Under the pieces are notes generated by a model, which was not told the origin of the DNA, searched no databases, and saw nothing but the letters and a program-made list of their open reading frames with translations. The translations under genes were made by a program, and so were the position numbers. Positions 20,674 through 29,410 of a stretch of 32,494 nucleotides of DNA are shown here, piece after piece (position 1 is the stretch's first letter; each line of letters opens with the position of its first letter). Source of the DNA: a virus; IMG/VR virus record IMGVR_UViG_3300014933_000167, positions 1-32,494 of that record; one strand, given 5' to 3'.

Positions 20674-22845
20674 AGGAACAATTCTATAATAATTTAGATC
20701 ATTTTGAGGGCAACAATCAACGGGAGTGGGGTCATTATAAAATGTATCAGGACAATCCCCCTGTGGCAAATCAAGCAATGAATTAAGATTTGCTGAAACC
20801 CTAACTCTATCAACAATAGCCGACCCTTCTATTTCAACTTTAATCTGAAATTCCGCACCCTCTTGTGGAGATAGTTGACCAAACATTTCACAAGCATTTT
20901 CGTCTGGAGATGGAAATTTTAATTGTTGATATCTAGGTTGAGAAACTACTGGACTACATCCAGTTACATATGGAGGGCATGGATTTATTCCAACTGTGAT
21001 TGGCTCAGAAAGATTAAAATAACATGGATATGAGTCTGGTCTATAATTGCATGAAACTTTTACTGCTTCGTTAAGATTTGAAATCCAAACTTCCCCACCA
21101 GCAAGTTGTTTCCTAATGAATTTACTTGCTCCATCATTTCCAACAAAATCAAATCTTTTGGTTACAAAATATGATTTGATTGGGACATTTCCTAAAGAAA
21201 CTGAATAATCATCATACCCGACAACAAGAGAATTACTAGATTGAAGTTCATAAATCCTATTTACATTATCAGCATCAAATGAAAATGCAAAAGCTCTAAG
21301 AACCCCATTAATTTGGGCTGTTAATAGTTGCGTTGGTTGTGGACCTTCCCATAGCCCATTCCATCGACTAGGCATAGATGCATCAGGAGATATCATGCTT
21401 TCTTTTTCTACGTCCAATACAATCATTGCCCTACTTGGGCGATGCAATCCACATATAGAAGGATTTGGCGGGGCGACAGTAAAAGGAGAAACAGTAGCAA
21501 TAAGCCTATTATCAAAATAAATAGCAGATTCAAATTGCCTTAACCAAGGTGTGTCTTTGTTTACCCAAGGTTGAACTTCTCTGGAAATCCTACGAAATGA
21601 TAGTGCCTCATAAAAGTCTACTTGAGCATTGTTATAAAATGCCCATCCATCGTCAGAACGAAAATAAACATCATTATTAACACCACAAATACTCCAAGGA
21701 GAACGACATCCCCTTCCAATAAGTGATACCTTTTGAATGTTACTTGTCTGCCATGTTGTTCTATCTTGAGAACCATCAATGGTAAATGAACCATTTTCAC
21801 AAAATACAACCAATTCGCCTTGTCCACGGACATTAATATTGAGAGATGGCATTACTCTCATGCCGGTAATTAATCCAAGATTTGCTGGTGGAGTAAATGA
21901 TCCACCTTCTTGCCAATAAGTTTGTTCAGTAAAATTCTGAGTATTAGAAGTAGTAGTAAAACCATTTCCATAAATAATATCTGATGCGTAAATGTTATTA
22001 TTTGCATCACTTACCCAAACTCTTCCATAAGCATATGCCATAATGGTTCCAATCGGCATTTGCTGTTGTACTGGATTAAGCCTAAAAATAGTATTTGGAT
22101 ATGATTGAGTAATTGAAGTAGAGGCAGAAGTAGTTGTAGTTATATTTGACCAAGGGGTTGAAGACCCATCAGGAAAAACACTTCTTACTTGAAATGAATA
22201 AGAAATAGAAGAATCTGATACTAAATATGAATATGAATTACTAGGTGAATTAATAAATGTCGCAGTAACAAATGATGTTGTTCCTGTTTCTACTTGCAAT
22301 TCAGTTTTAACTGAACCCGGAGCATTGATTGTCCAAGTAAGATTAATATTTAAAACTCCATCTCCTTTTGCTTGAAGATTTGTTGGTGATCCGCTTATAT
22401 CCCCATTCCATGCAATTGCGTTTTGATATCCATTTTGGATGTAAATCCAATCTTCTGCCTGAACAAACCATGTATGCATCATGGTAGGATCATTGCCGTC
22501 AATTAATTTATATAATGTGCATTGATTGTTAACTATAGAAAGAAAGTAAATCACTCCAGCTACTGCAACAACAATCCCATCAACTGATCCCTGTTTTATT
22601 GCTTTATAAGGCCAAGCTCCCTGAAAATTTCCAGATTGAAAGTCATCTAAAATTTGTTCATCATAACCATAAGCAACCTGAATTGGAAGCTCTGTAAATG
22701 GAGGACGAGTATTATTAATTCCCTGTCTAAACGATCTATTTACACAAGACGCAACAATTTGCGGGGGAAGATTGCTAGGATGTGTTTCAGCATCCATTGC
22801 AATGGTATTAGTCGTTCCATCATAGACTCTTCCATCTTGAGCCAT
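20665..22845 (-). CDS. Tail hub/tubular-type protein with fibronectin-III-like insert, 726 aa
   Basis: This large beta-rich protein matches a phage tail family I recognise by a run of motifs: IYIQNGYQNAIAWNG, IGTIMAYAYGRVWV, LVVFCENGSFTI, SLIGRGCRSPW, VYFRSDDGWAFY, then SREVQPW and IYFDNRLIATV. The repeats suggest a beta-propeller or tail-tube-B-like architecture. Residues about 152-240 do not belong to that pattern and look like a fibronectin type III domain (LTWTINAPGS, YSFQVRSVFPDGSSTPWS). The C-terminus carries several Cys (NPCPPYVTGC, DCCPQN). Confidence 0.7.
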   Translation of the reverse strand: MAQDGRVYDGTTNTIAMDAETHPSNLPPQIVASCVNRSFRQGINNTRPPFTELPIQVAYGYDEQILDDFQSGNFQGAWPYKAIKQGSVDGIVVAVAGVIYFLSIVNNQCTLYKLIDGNDPTMMHTWFVQAEDWIYIQNGYQNAIAWNGDISGSPTNLQAKGDGVLNINLTWTINAPGSVKTELQVETGTTSFVTATFINSPSNSYSYLVSDSSISYSFQVRSVFPDGSSTPWSNITTTTSASTSITQSYPNTIFRLNPVQQQMPIGTIMAYAYGRVWVSDANNNIYASDIIYGNGFTTTSNTQNFTEQTYWQEGGSFTPPANLGLITGMRVMPSLNINVRGQGELVVFCENGSFTIDGSQDRTTWQTSNIQKVSLIGRGCRSPWSICGVNNDVYFRSDDGWAFYNNAQVDFYEALSFRRISREVQPWVNKDTPWLRQFESAIYFDNRLIATVSPFTVAPPNPSICGLHRPSRAMIVLDVEKESMISPDASMPSRWNGLWEGPQPTQLLTAQINGVLRAFAFSFDADNVNRIYELQSSNSLVVGYDDYSVSLGNVPIKSYFVTKRFDFVGNDGASKFIRKQLAGGEVWISNLNEAVKVSCNYRPDSYPCYFNLSEPITVGINPCPPYVTGCSPVVSQPRYQQLKFPSPDENACEMFGQLSPQEGAEFQIKVEIEGSAIVDRVRVSANLNSLLDLPQGDCPDTFYNDPTPVDCCPQNDLNYYRIVPAT

Positions 22846-22846
22846 A

Positions 22847-24334
22847 TTAGAAAATACTTAGATCGTAACCTTTAATATTAATACTAATAAAATCACCAGA
22901 TGTAGTAAGAGGATAATCAAATGTTACTGAATAAAAAGAATTATTATTTGTTGGCACAAATGTTGGAATAATAACGGATCCAAAACTGGTTGTGCTTGCC
23001 CCAATATCTACCCAAACATTAGAACCATATATTTCAGTAGTTGTTGGGATTGGAGAAATAGTAACTCCATTAGTTCCAACTTGTGTGTTTGTTATTGAAA
23101 CTTGTGCTGCGTTGTAAACATTCGGTTGAGTTGATTGATTAACGTATCTTCTTCCATTAACCCTCAAATATGCCCTATTTACACCAGAAGCATAAGATGA
23201 ACTAAACTGACCAGAAAAATAATTATATGTATTTGTTGGGCTTGATCCTGTTGAGGTAAAAGAAAAAACATTTTGATTGGCAGATGCACCAAGATTTACC
23301 TCTCTTCCATTTTGATTGTAAGCAGGATCAATTTGACCAGTTCCAGTTCCATTCGTTCTAAATAACCCAATTTGCCTATAATAAGTATATCCAGTTGGGA
23401 GTTGTGCTGGAGAAAATGGTTGAATAGAACAAAGGGTAGCAATAGTTAAGGTAGTTGGATTATAAATTGCATACACATAATAATATGTGTTAATTGCAAC
23501 ACTTCCTTGATCTAAACCAAATGCTCCAGTTGCACTAATATTTAGATTAATTGCAGAATTATTTGTATAAACAAAAGTATTAAATTGACCACTTCCATTT
23601 GGGGTGGTTTGAAGAACAATTTGACCAAAGTTTACAGTAAGGTTTGTTGTTCCAGAAATAGCTGCTGGTACAATATTAATTTTTTGAACATCAATAAATG
23701 ATGTAGAAGTTCCAAACAAAGAAGAAGCAGAAACAATAATTGGATCTCCAGTTACTGTATTAAAAGAAACAATTTGATTTGCAGTTGTAGTTGAAAGTGT
23801 TTCAATTGTATTTGCAGGAGAAGAAGAAGAACCAGATTTATAAATCAATCCCTGAGCAGGAATTACTGTTTCAAGGGTTCCATACTTTACAATGCTTCCA
23901 TTATAAATAGGAAATTGGGCTGGAGAAGTATAAGTAACAGGAGTAGAACTAGAGGGCTCAAGCGCAACAAGCTGTCCCGTTCCTGTAGTTGCCTGAATTG
24001 CTCCAGCAGTCAAAGATGAAACCTGTCCCGTTGCTGTTCCATCGGGGTTAGCAATATAAATAGTTCCAGCAGCAGATCCATCACCCCAAGTGACAATCCC
24101 AGTATTATTTGCGCTATATGTTAAAATACTACTTCCTTTAGAATTAGATGAAGTTGCAGAAAACGTGGGGACAGTATATTTGCAATAACTAGAATCCTCA
24201 CCAACTACACGCTGGATTGTTCCCTGTCCAAGTGCAGTACAAGTTGTGGGAAAATTAGGGTTACAAGCGGGAGGGGCAAACTGAACAGTATTGCCACATC
24301 CACATCCTCCCCATCCGTTATTATTGCATGACAT
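22847..24334 (-). CDS. Tail-fibre-like protein with Cys-rich N-terminus, 495 aa
   Basis: The N-terminus is Cys/Gly/Asn-rich (MSCNNNGWGGCGCG), like those of the two adjacent fibre genes. The body is Ser/Thr/Asn/Gly-rich and beta-prone, with segments such as NQIVSFNTVTGDPIIVSASS and a putative C-terminal receptor domain (TTSFGSVIIPTFVP, then a DFISINIKG ending). It is probably a virion fibre or host-recognition protein. It is translated just before the 726-residue tail gene, the two separated by one base. Confidence 0.65.
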   Translation of the reverse strand: MSCNNNGWGGCGCGNTVQFAPPACNPNFPTTCTALGQGTIQRVVGEDSSYCKYTVPTFSATSSNSKGSSILTYSANNTGIVTWGDGSAAGTIYIANPDGTATGQVSSLTAGAIQATTGTGQLVALEPSSSTPVTYTSPAQFPIYNGSIVKYGTLETVIPAQGLIYKSGSSSSPANTIETLSTTTANQIVSFNTVTGDPIIVSASSLFGTSTSFIDVQKINIVPAAISGTTNLTVNFGQIVLQTTPNGSGQFNTFVYTNNSAINLNISATGAFGLDQGSVAINTYYYVYAIYNPTTLTIATLCSIQPFSPAQLPTGYTYYRQIGLFRTNGTGTGQIDPAYNQNGREVNLGASANQNVFSFTSTGSSPTNTYNYFSGQFSSSYASGVNRAYLRVNGRRYVNQSTQPNVYNAAQVSITNTQVGTNGVTISPIPTTTEIYGSNVWVDIGASTTSFGSVIIPTFVPTNNNSFYSVTFDYPLTTSGDFISINIKGYDLSIF

Positions 24335-24380
24335 AGTTTTTAAGGTTTAATTGATTTTTTATTAAATTGCAATCTGTTTA

Positions 24381-25625
24381 TTATCTAACCCTTCTAGCTT
24401 CAATATTTCCATATACCTTCAAAGATCCAGCACCAGTAAAAATAGCATTAATAACAAGATATAAAGTAGTTGTAGTAGTTAATGAAACTCTCATTGTTTT
24501 GCATGACAAACAATCATCGGTATTTCCAAGTGATGTAGATTGATTATTTGCTGGTGAGGTGCTTAATATTGAAGCATAATTATCTAAGGAACCAGATGGA
24601 AGAACAAAAGAAGTTGCGGATGTACTTATTCCACATTTTGCATTTGTTAAGGAGCAATTAGTTAAATTTAACTGTCCAATAGCATTAACTGACCAATCTC
24701 CAGCTGTAAGGGATATAGATCCAATTGCTATTGGTGTATTGGTTACTGGAGTAATAAGAGTTCCACTAGATAAAAGTGAAAAATTTACCCATTCACCAAC
24801 AAATCCAGAAGGAGCAGAAGAACCATCAGTAACTCCTTTAATTCCAGTCTGCCAGATAGGGGCGGTAGCTCCACTATTAACTGAAAGAATCTGATTAGCA
24901 GTGCCAATTGGTAGCGTTGTAGTTGTGCTAGAAGCAGTTTGATATGGAAGTGAACCTTGCGCCCCATCAAATATATTTGTAGCTGTGGTCGCAGTCGTAG
25001 CCAATCCAACAGAAAGTGTAGATTGATTGACCCAACTCGGCGCATTATTTATTCCATTACCAATTAGAACTTGGTTTGGATTTCCAACATTAGTGTATTG
25101 TGTTGTATTAGTGCTATCTTGCCAAATTAAAGAACCACCATTAAATGTATCCCAAGGCACAAGAGTAAGGCTATATGCAGAAATTGAACTTCCAACTGTA
25201 ATAGATCCTTGATCAATCCACGTAGGAGCAGATGGCCCTGTTGATGCAAATAAATAACTTGCTTCTCCCGCAGGAACAAATCCTGTTACTCCAGTATCAA
25301 TTTGATAAGGAACATATCCCGGCGCACCACCAGTTAAATTATTTGTTGTATTAAGAGATGCATTTGTTTTAACAAGTTGATTACTACTATTAACTCCAAT
25401 CAAATATGGAGTATTAGTCGGTTGCTCTTGTAGATTATTTAAAACAATTGGTTGCGAAGCAGATCCGTTTGCCCACCAAGCCTTTGAACCATCATAAAAA
25501 AACAAAGAATTTTGAAGTGGAGTATTAAGTCTAGCCACTTGATTTCCATTAAGCCAAACAAGAGGCCCACCCCCCTGAGATACAGGAGGAATTGGACTAA
25601 TAGGTGCATTTGAACAACAACTCAT
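24381..25625 (-). CDS. Tail-fibre-like protein with APxW repeats, 414 aa
   Basis: The N-terminus is MSCCSNAPISPIPPVSQGGG. The body contains repeats of the form (Q/Y)xL...APxW, for instance YLFASTGPSAPTW, QVLIGNGINNAPSW and QILSVNSGATAPIW. Such repeats are common in phage fibres and adhesins. The C-terminal ~130 residues look like a separate globular beta domain (ITPVTNTPIAIGSISLTAGD onward). It lies between the other two fibre genes and shares their design, implying a duplicated family. Confidence 0.7.
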   Translation of the reverse strand: MSCCSNAPISPIPPVSQGGGPLVWLNGNQVARLNTPLQNSLFFYDGSKAWWANGSASQPIVLNNLQEQPTNTPYLIGVNSSNQLVKTNASLNTTNNLTGGAPGYVPYQIDTGVTGFVPAGEASYLFASTGPSAPTWIDQGSITVGSSISAYSLTLVPWDTFNGGSLIWQDSTNTTQYTNVGNPNQVLIGNGINNAPSWVNQSTLSVGLATTATTATNIFDGAQGSLPYQTASSTTTTLPIGTANQILSVNSGATAPIWQTGIKGVTDGSSAPSGFVGEWVNFSLLSSGTLITPVTNTPIAIGSISLTAGDWSVNAIGQLNLTNCSLTNAKCGISTSATSFVLPSGSLDNYASILSTSPANNQSTSLGNTDDCLSCKTMRVSLTTTTTLYLVINAIFTGAGSLKVYGNIEARRVR

Positions 25626-25628
25626 AAA

Positions 25629-26831
25629 TTATGATCCGTAAACAGCAAAATTAAATGAAGCAACATCATTTGCCGTTTGAACTAATGCAGCTCCACTAAC
25701 TGTTAGTGCATAAGTTTTAATCGTAAATGTAGTAGAATTAACAACATTAACAGTATAATAGATTGTTTTTGATGTAGTATCTCCAATACTAACTACAATA
25801 GAATATGCTGATGACGAAGGAGATAGCGTTGCGGTATAAAGCCCAACACTTGTTCTTACTACAGTTACTCCATATGCAACTGTTTGGGTCAATGTTGTTC
25901 CAGATACTGTTCCAGAATAATATGCTTTTGCAGTATTTCTTGCGGTAATAGAATTTGCCGTAAAATTACCAGATGAATCCCTTTGAACTATTGCAGAAGC
26001 AGTATTTGCATTAGTAGAAACAGTCCAAGTTGGAGCAGAAGTTCCTCCAGAAGTTAAAACATTTCCAGTTCCTCCAACACTTGTAAATGCTGTTGCATTT
26101 GGCGCATTTTGATATGGAATTTGACCAGCAATTCCAAGTTTTAAGTTATTAGCTAGAGTTGAATTTGAAGAAAAAGCTGCCGTAGTTGCTGTTGCAGAAT
26201 TTCCACTAAAATAGTTAGTCCAACTAGGTGCGCTAGTTCCATTAGATTGAAGAATGTATCCAGATGTTCCAGAGGCAGTAAATTGAGTTCCAAAAAATTG
26301 ACTTTGATATGGCAAAGATCCAGCAGTTCCTCCAGATAATCCACCAACTACAAGTGTATTTTGATTTTCCCAAGTTGGAGCAGTAGTTGGATGAGTTATT
26401 AATACCTGTCCATCAATTCCATTATTAATAAATGATGTTACATTTGTATCAGCCTGATAAACCAATTGACCAGTTGCTCCATTTGAAATATTCGCAATAT
26501 TTCCAATTATCGGTTGTGTAAATGTATTGGTGGCAGTAAATGTTTGATCATTATTAAGATATGCCGCACCAATTGGGCTACCCTCTACACTAGAATAGGC
26601 TAATTTACCAACTGAATCACAAGCTATTAAAAATTGAGCATCTCCACTTGGAATAACACGAAGAGCATTTAGCGTAATTGGATTTTGATTAGAACCATCA
26701 GCTACAACAAAGTTTGATCCATTCCATGTTTGAAGAGCATGATTGGTTCCCGGAACAACGGGATATTGATTCCCACATCCACAATAGGAATTACCATTAT
26801 CACAACAAGATTGTCCGTTATTATAATTCAT
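25629..26831 (-). CDS. Tail-fibre-like protein with APxW repeats, 400 aa
   Basis: The N-terminus is Cys-rich (QSCCDNGNSYCGCGNQYP). The body carries the repeats QVLITHPTTAPTW, YILQSNGTSAPSW and NVLTSGGTSAPTW, each followed by a short polar stretch, matching the neighbour at 24381-25625. The C-terminal ~100 residues form a distinct beta-rich tip. Its ATG overlaps the endolysin stop by one base (TAATG). It is likely a fibre subunit or exchangeable host-recognition protein. Confidence 0.7.
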   Translation of the reverse strand: MNYNNGQSCCDNGNSYCGCGNQYPVVPGTNHALQTWNGSNFVVADGSNQNPITLNALRVIPSGDAQFLIACDSVGKLAYSSVEGSPIGAAYLNNDQTFTATNTFTQPIIGNIANISNGATGQLVYQADTNVTSFINNGIDGQVLITHPTTAPTWENQNTLVVGGLSGGTAGSLPYQSQFFGTQFTASGTSGYILQSNGTSAPSWTNYFSGNSATATTAAFSSNSTLANNLKLGIAGQIPYQNAPNATAFTSVGGTGNVLTSGGTSAPTWTVSTNANTASAIVQRDSSGNFTANSITARNTAKAYYSGTVSGTTLTQTVAYGVTVVRTSVGLYTATLSPSSSAYSIVVSIGDTTSKTIYYTVNVVNSTTFTIKTYALTVSGAALVQTANDVASFNFAVYGS

Positions 26832-27388
26832 TAAGCAAAGGTTTGGATCATTTGTTGATCACGATTTAACCAACCTCGTAGATTATTACTCAAATCGGGC
26901 CTTTTGTCAGCTATTTCTTTATAATGCTGATCATTATATTTACCAATCATCAAAGCAAGCTGATGTCTATCCTCTTGAAATGCGGCTTCTTCAGTTTTAG
27001 TCCCAATTTTCCCATCAATAGAAATGTGAATTCCAAGAGCATTAATTGATTGTTGAAGAATCTTATAGGCCGTTCCATATCCCTCATTTACTGCAATATT
27101 TGCAATTTCCTCTCCAACTCCAAGTGGAAGCAAATCAGCACCAGATTCAGACCAGTAATAATCATGGTATGTATCAGCTATCCATTTAGCTGTTGGATCA
27201 TCAGGCAAGTGATCATCTTTTTGATTTAATCCACAAAATGTAATACCAGCACCATCGTGATCATCTTCTTTTAAGATATTGCCATTATTATCAATAGTTG
27301 CTTCTATATCACAAATAAAATGTAACCATTTCACAAATCTCTCAGGATACTTTGTGGTAGCATAATTAAGGATGTCTTGAATTTTCAT
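26831..27388 (-). CDS. GH108-type endolysin (N-acetylmuramidase)
   Basis: The 185-residue protein has the glycoside hydrolase 108 plan: a candidate catalytic Glu29 in CDIEATID, then HDGAGITFCGLN (the usual DpGG.T..Gi motif), and a C-terminal peptidoglycan-binding-3 segment (ILQQSINALG...DGKIGTKT, about 110-131). GH108 enzymes cut the glycan strand of peptidoglycan and are common phage lysins. The usual EGGY context is changed to EATI, with a short insertion before the DGAG motif. No signal peptide is seen, so export would need a holin. It overlaps both neighbours. Confidence 0.82.
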   Translation of the reverse strand: MKIQDILNYATTKYPERFVKWLHFICDIEATIDNNGNILKEDDHDGAGITFCGLNQKDDHLPDDPTAKWIADTYHDYYWSESGADLLPLGVGEEIANIAVNEGYGTAYKILQQSINALGIHISIDGKIGTKTEEAAFQEDRHQLALMIGKYNDQHYKEIADKRPDLSNNLRGWLNRDQQMIQTFA

Positions 27389-27660
27389 AAATCCTTAATT
27401 TGGGGTGATGGAATTGAGTCAGACTCAAATGGCTTCTGGATCAATTTAGAGCCTCTATTAGCCGCAAAAATAGAAGCAACCCAAGTCAGTGCAGAACTAG
27501 GATTAAACTGATCTGCAGGGGTGCTGTAGTGCGAATAAATGGTGTATCCAATAAGAATAGCGAATGCACAAACAAGAGTAATCTCCCACATCAAAAATGA
27601 TATACGAAGACTTGATGGAGTTCCGTTATCCTCACTTACAATTCCTTTTAGGAAATTCAT
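27385..27660 (-). CDS. Holin-like small membrane protein, 91 aa
   Basis: There is one clear transmembrane segment at about residues 22-43 (FLMWEITLVCAFAILIGYTI) and a weaker amphipathic one near 60-70. The C-terminus is charged. It directly precedes the endolysin gene with a 4-base overlap, the classic place for a holin. Sequence family is not recognised, so holin is an inference from size, topology and position. Confidence 0.6.
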   Translation of the reverse strand: MNFLKGIVSEDNGTPSSLRISFLMWEITLVCAFAILIGYTIYSHYSTPADQFNPSSALTWVASIFAANRGSKLIQKPFESDSIPSPQIKDL

Positions 27661-28091
27661 GGAATAAATCTAGCCAAATTAGCCAAAACCAATCGACCCA
27701 ATGTATAACCAGCAATAGCACTTCCCAAATAACAAGCAATAACAGCTATCATTCCATATGGTTCAGCCAATTTACTCAATGGTGCGGCAAACAATGTACC
27801 AATATATACAGAAAATATAGCTGCAAAGAAATAAAGAATTACATCACGTTCTCGTGCATTTTCACTTGCTTGCTTTTGATACTTAATGGCAATTAAAGTT
27901 TGCTCTTTAAGCTGATTTGCCTGTTGTTGGTAATCATAGTTTGCTTTGTCCAACTCATTCTTTTGTTCTTGAGCAATCAATCTAATATGTTTAACTGTAG
28001 CCAAAATATCAGATTTAGTAATTGTTTCGGAATGACCTAAACAAATCATACTTACAAAAAATACTACAATAATGTACAATCTATTCTTCAT
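27657..28091 (-). CDS. Spanin-like coiled-coil membrane protein, 144 aa
   Basis: An N-terminal signal or anchor (LYIIVVFFVSMICLGHS) is followed by a periplasmic-type coiled coil (about 25-80: KNELDKANYDYQQQANQLKE). Two C-terminal transmembrane segments come last (about 86-103 and 112-135). Coiled coil plus membrane anchor next to a small lipoprotein suggests an inner-membrane spanin partner, although the C-terminal position of the TM helices is unlike lambda Rz. It overlaps the lipoprotein stop (TAATG) and the holin-like gene. Confidence 0.6.
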   Translation of the reverse strand: MKNRLYIIVVFFVSMICLGHSETITKSDILATVKHIRLIAQEQKNELDKANYDYQQQANQLKEQTLIAIKYQKQASENARERDVILYFFAAIFSVYIGTLFAAPLSKLAEPYGMIAVIACYLGSAIAGYTLGRLVLANLARFIP

Positions 28092-28249
28092 TATTGAGAA
28101 AGGTACTGCTCTACAATTACAGCTTTATCATCTATGCGTTTGCTATCAGAAATGGCACTTTCAATGTGACCATCAGAAATTGATGATGGCTTTATTTTTG
28201 TAGCGCATCCAGTTATTGTAAAAATCAATACAACAAGTAGAAGTTTCAT
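28091..28249 (-). CDS. Small lipoprotein, o-spanin-like, 52 aa
   Basis: The product begins MKLLLVVLIFTITGCATKIK. It has a short basic N-terminus, a hydrophobic core and a lipobox (TITGC) with the lipidated Cys at residue 15. The mature part is 38 residues. This is the form of outer-membrane spanins such as Rz1. It sits inside the lysis cassette, with its ATG overlapping the upstream stop (ATGA) and its stop overlapping the next ATG (TAATG). It was found by reading the - strand between two longer genes. Confidence 0.75.
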   Translation of the reverse strand: MKLLLVVLIFTITGCATKIKPSSISDGHIESAISDSKRIDDKAVIVEQYLSQ

Positions 28250-28434
28250 TTCTTTTTATTTTTAATACCAGAATAAATAGCAATACAACCAGCAATAAGG
28301 GAAACAAGATAAGTTGTATTTTGGAGCCAAGCATGACTCGAATTAAAAAAAGAAACAGAAAATGTAACAAGTGATACCAATGCCCCAATTATGGTTGTTC
28401 CAGCATCAGAAGATGGAGAGGGGCTATGGCTCAT
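28246..28434 (-). CDS. Holin-like two-TM protein, 62 aa
   Basis: Two hydrophobic helices at about residues 14-31 (TIIGALVSLVTFSVSFF) and 40-57 (TTYLVSLIAGCIAIYSGI) are followed by a Lys-rich tail (KNKKK). Small size, two TMs and a basic C-terminus fit a class II-like holin. It is the first gene of the lysis cassette and overlaps the lipoprotein start. No family was recognised. Confidence 0.6.
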   Translation of the reverse strand: MSHSPSPSSDAGTTIIGALVSLVTFSVSFFNSSHAWLQNTTYLVSLIAGCIAIYSGIKNKKK

Positions 28435-28463
28435 AAAATAAACTTAAAACTTTTTATTATAAG

Positions 28464-28694
28464 TTATTTTATATCAGATGAAGCAACAATCTCTGAAATT
28501 GTTACAAAAGAATCTGGAATATTTGCAACAGCACCAAAATATGGGAAAATAGCGTTATGATATTTTACGCCATCAGTTACTGACGTGTATAAAAGGCTTC
28601 CAACCTCACCATTAATAGATGTAGCAATAGGGCCATATACCTCATCTTCGGTAAAGTTAAATACAATAGAGAATTTTTTCTTAATTTCTTTCAT
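28464..28694 (-). CDS. Hypothetical protein, 76 aa
   Basis: This mixed alpha/beta product starts with a basic stretch (MKEIKKKFSIVFNFTEDEVY). It overlaps the upstream gene by one base (TAATG). It lies between the virion proteins and the lysis cassette, so it may be a minor virion component or a lysis accessory. No motif is recognised. Confidence 0.5.
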   Translation of the reverse strand: MKEIKKKFSIVFNFTEDEVYGPIATSINGEVGSLLYTSVTDGVKYHNAIFPYFGAVANIPDSFVTISEIVASSDIK

Positions 28695-29347
28695 TACATA
28701 TTATTGTTATAAGACCAAAGAATGTTCAAATTCAAATCGCCAGCAGTAACTGACGCAAGAGAAGTTGCGGAGGTTGAAAAAGCAAATGAAAGTCCTGAAT
28801 TAAAAAACATTGGAACTGTTGGAGTAAAAACAATGCTTTGACCAGCAGGAATTGCGAATTTAAGTATTTGCGTTCCATAAACTTGACTAATACTATCAAA
28901 CAAATAAAAATATCTTGCAGTTACAGCAGTATTTGTTATTTGAAATGAATATAATTCAGCTGGAGTTCCAACTGCTGAAGCATTAAATATATTTGTTGAA
29001 TTTGTTCCAGCAGAAGAAGTAAGGGTATAATAACCACCAGCAAAACTTGTAATTCCAGCCTGTCTCTCGGTATTATTCTGCCATGCAATTCCAGAAGGTG
29101 ATACCGTATCGTGAGTATTTAAATTTCCTACCCCATCTGTTTCAACCGTATAACCCGAATCATCTCTAATAGATACATATAAATTTCCAAAATTGGAATT
29201 TGAATTTATTTCATTACCATTAGTGTCTTGAATATTTACTTGAGAAGTACCAGCACTTCCGCTTGTTATGGCATTATAAATTTGCCACCTTTGTTCACTA
29301 TCGGTGGTATCAACAAACTCTGGAAAATCAAGTGGAGTAACAGACAT
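28694..29347 (-). CDS. Virion-associated beta-rich protein, 217 aa
   Basis: The sequence is Ser/Thr/Asn-rich and beta-prone throughout, with no Cys. A Tyr/Phe-rich segment (TARYFYLFDSISQVYGTQIL) and a FAIPAGQSIVFTPTVPMFF stretch at the C-terminal half resemble decoration or fibre-like jelly-roll proteins. It follows the head genes and precedes the lysis cassette. The assignment as a virion protein is by position and composition. Confidence 0.5.
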   Translation of the reverse strand: MSVTPLDFPEFVDTTDSEQRWQIYNAITSGSAGTSQVNIQDTNGNEINSNSNFGNLYVSIRDDSGYTVETDGVGNLNTHDTVSPSGIAWQNNTERQAGITSFAGGYYTLTSSAGTNSTNIFNASAVGTPAELYSFQITNTAVTARYFYLFDSISQVYGTQILKFAIPAGQSIVFTPTVPMFFNSGLSFAFSTSATSLASVTAGDLNLNILWSYNNNM

Positions 29348-29363
29348 GGTAATTTTTTATGGC

Positions 29364-29399
29364 GTGAAAGCATGGAGGGATTGAACCTCCATACTTCAC
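29364..29399 (-). other. Strong intercistronic stem-loop with tRNA T-arm-like loop
   Basis: The inner stem ATGGAGG (29372-29378) pairs with CCTCCAT (29386-29392), and the outer stem GTGAA (29364-29368) pairs with TTCAC (29395-29399). On the - strand the 7-nt loop reads TTCAATC, flanked by GG and CC as in a tRNA T-arm. It lies in the 63-base gap between two late genes. No T-run follows on the - strand; five T follow on the + strand. It may be an mRNA processing or stabilising element. Confidence 0.55.
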
Positions 29400-29410
29400 A
29401 AGGTTTTTAA

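Noticed and set aside
23470-23492. ACACAT...ATGTGT inverted repeat as a second operator
   Set aside because: It lies deep inside a fibre gene, differs from the capsid-promoter palindrome in sequence and spacing, and is expected by chance in A/T-rich repeats.
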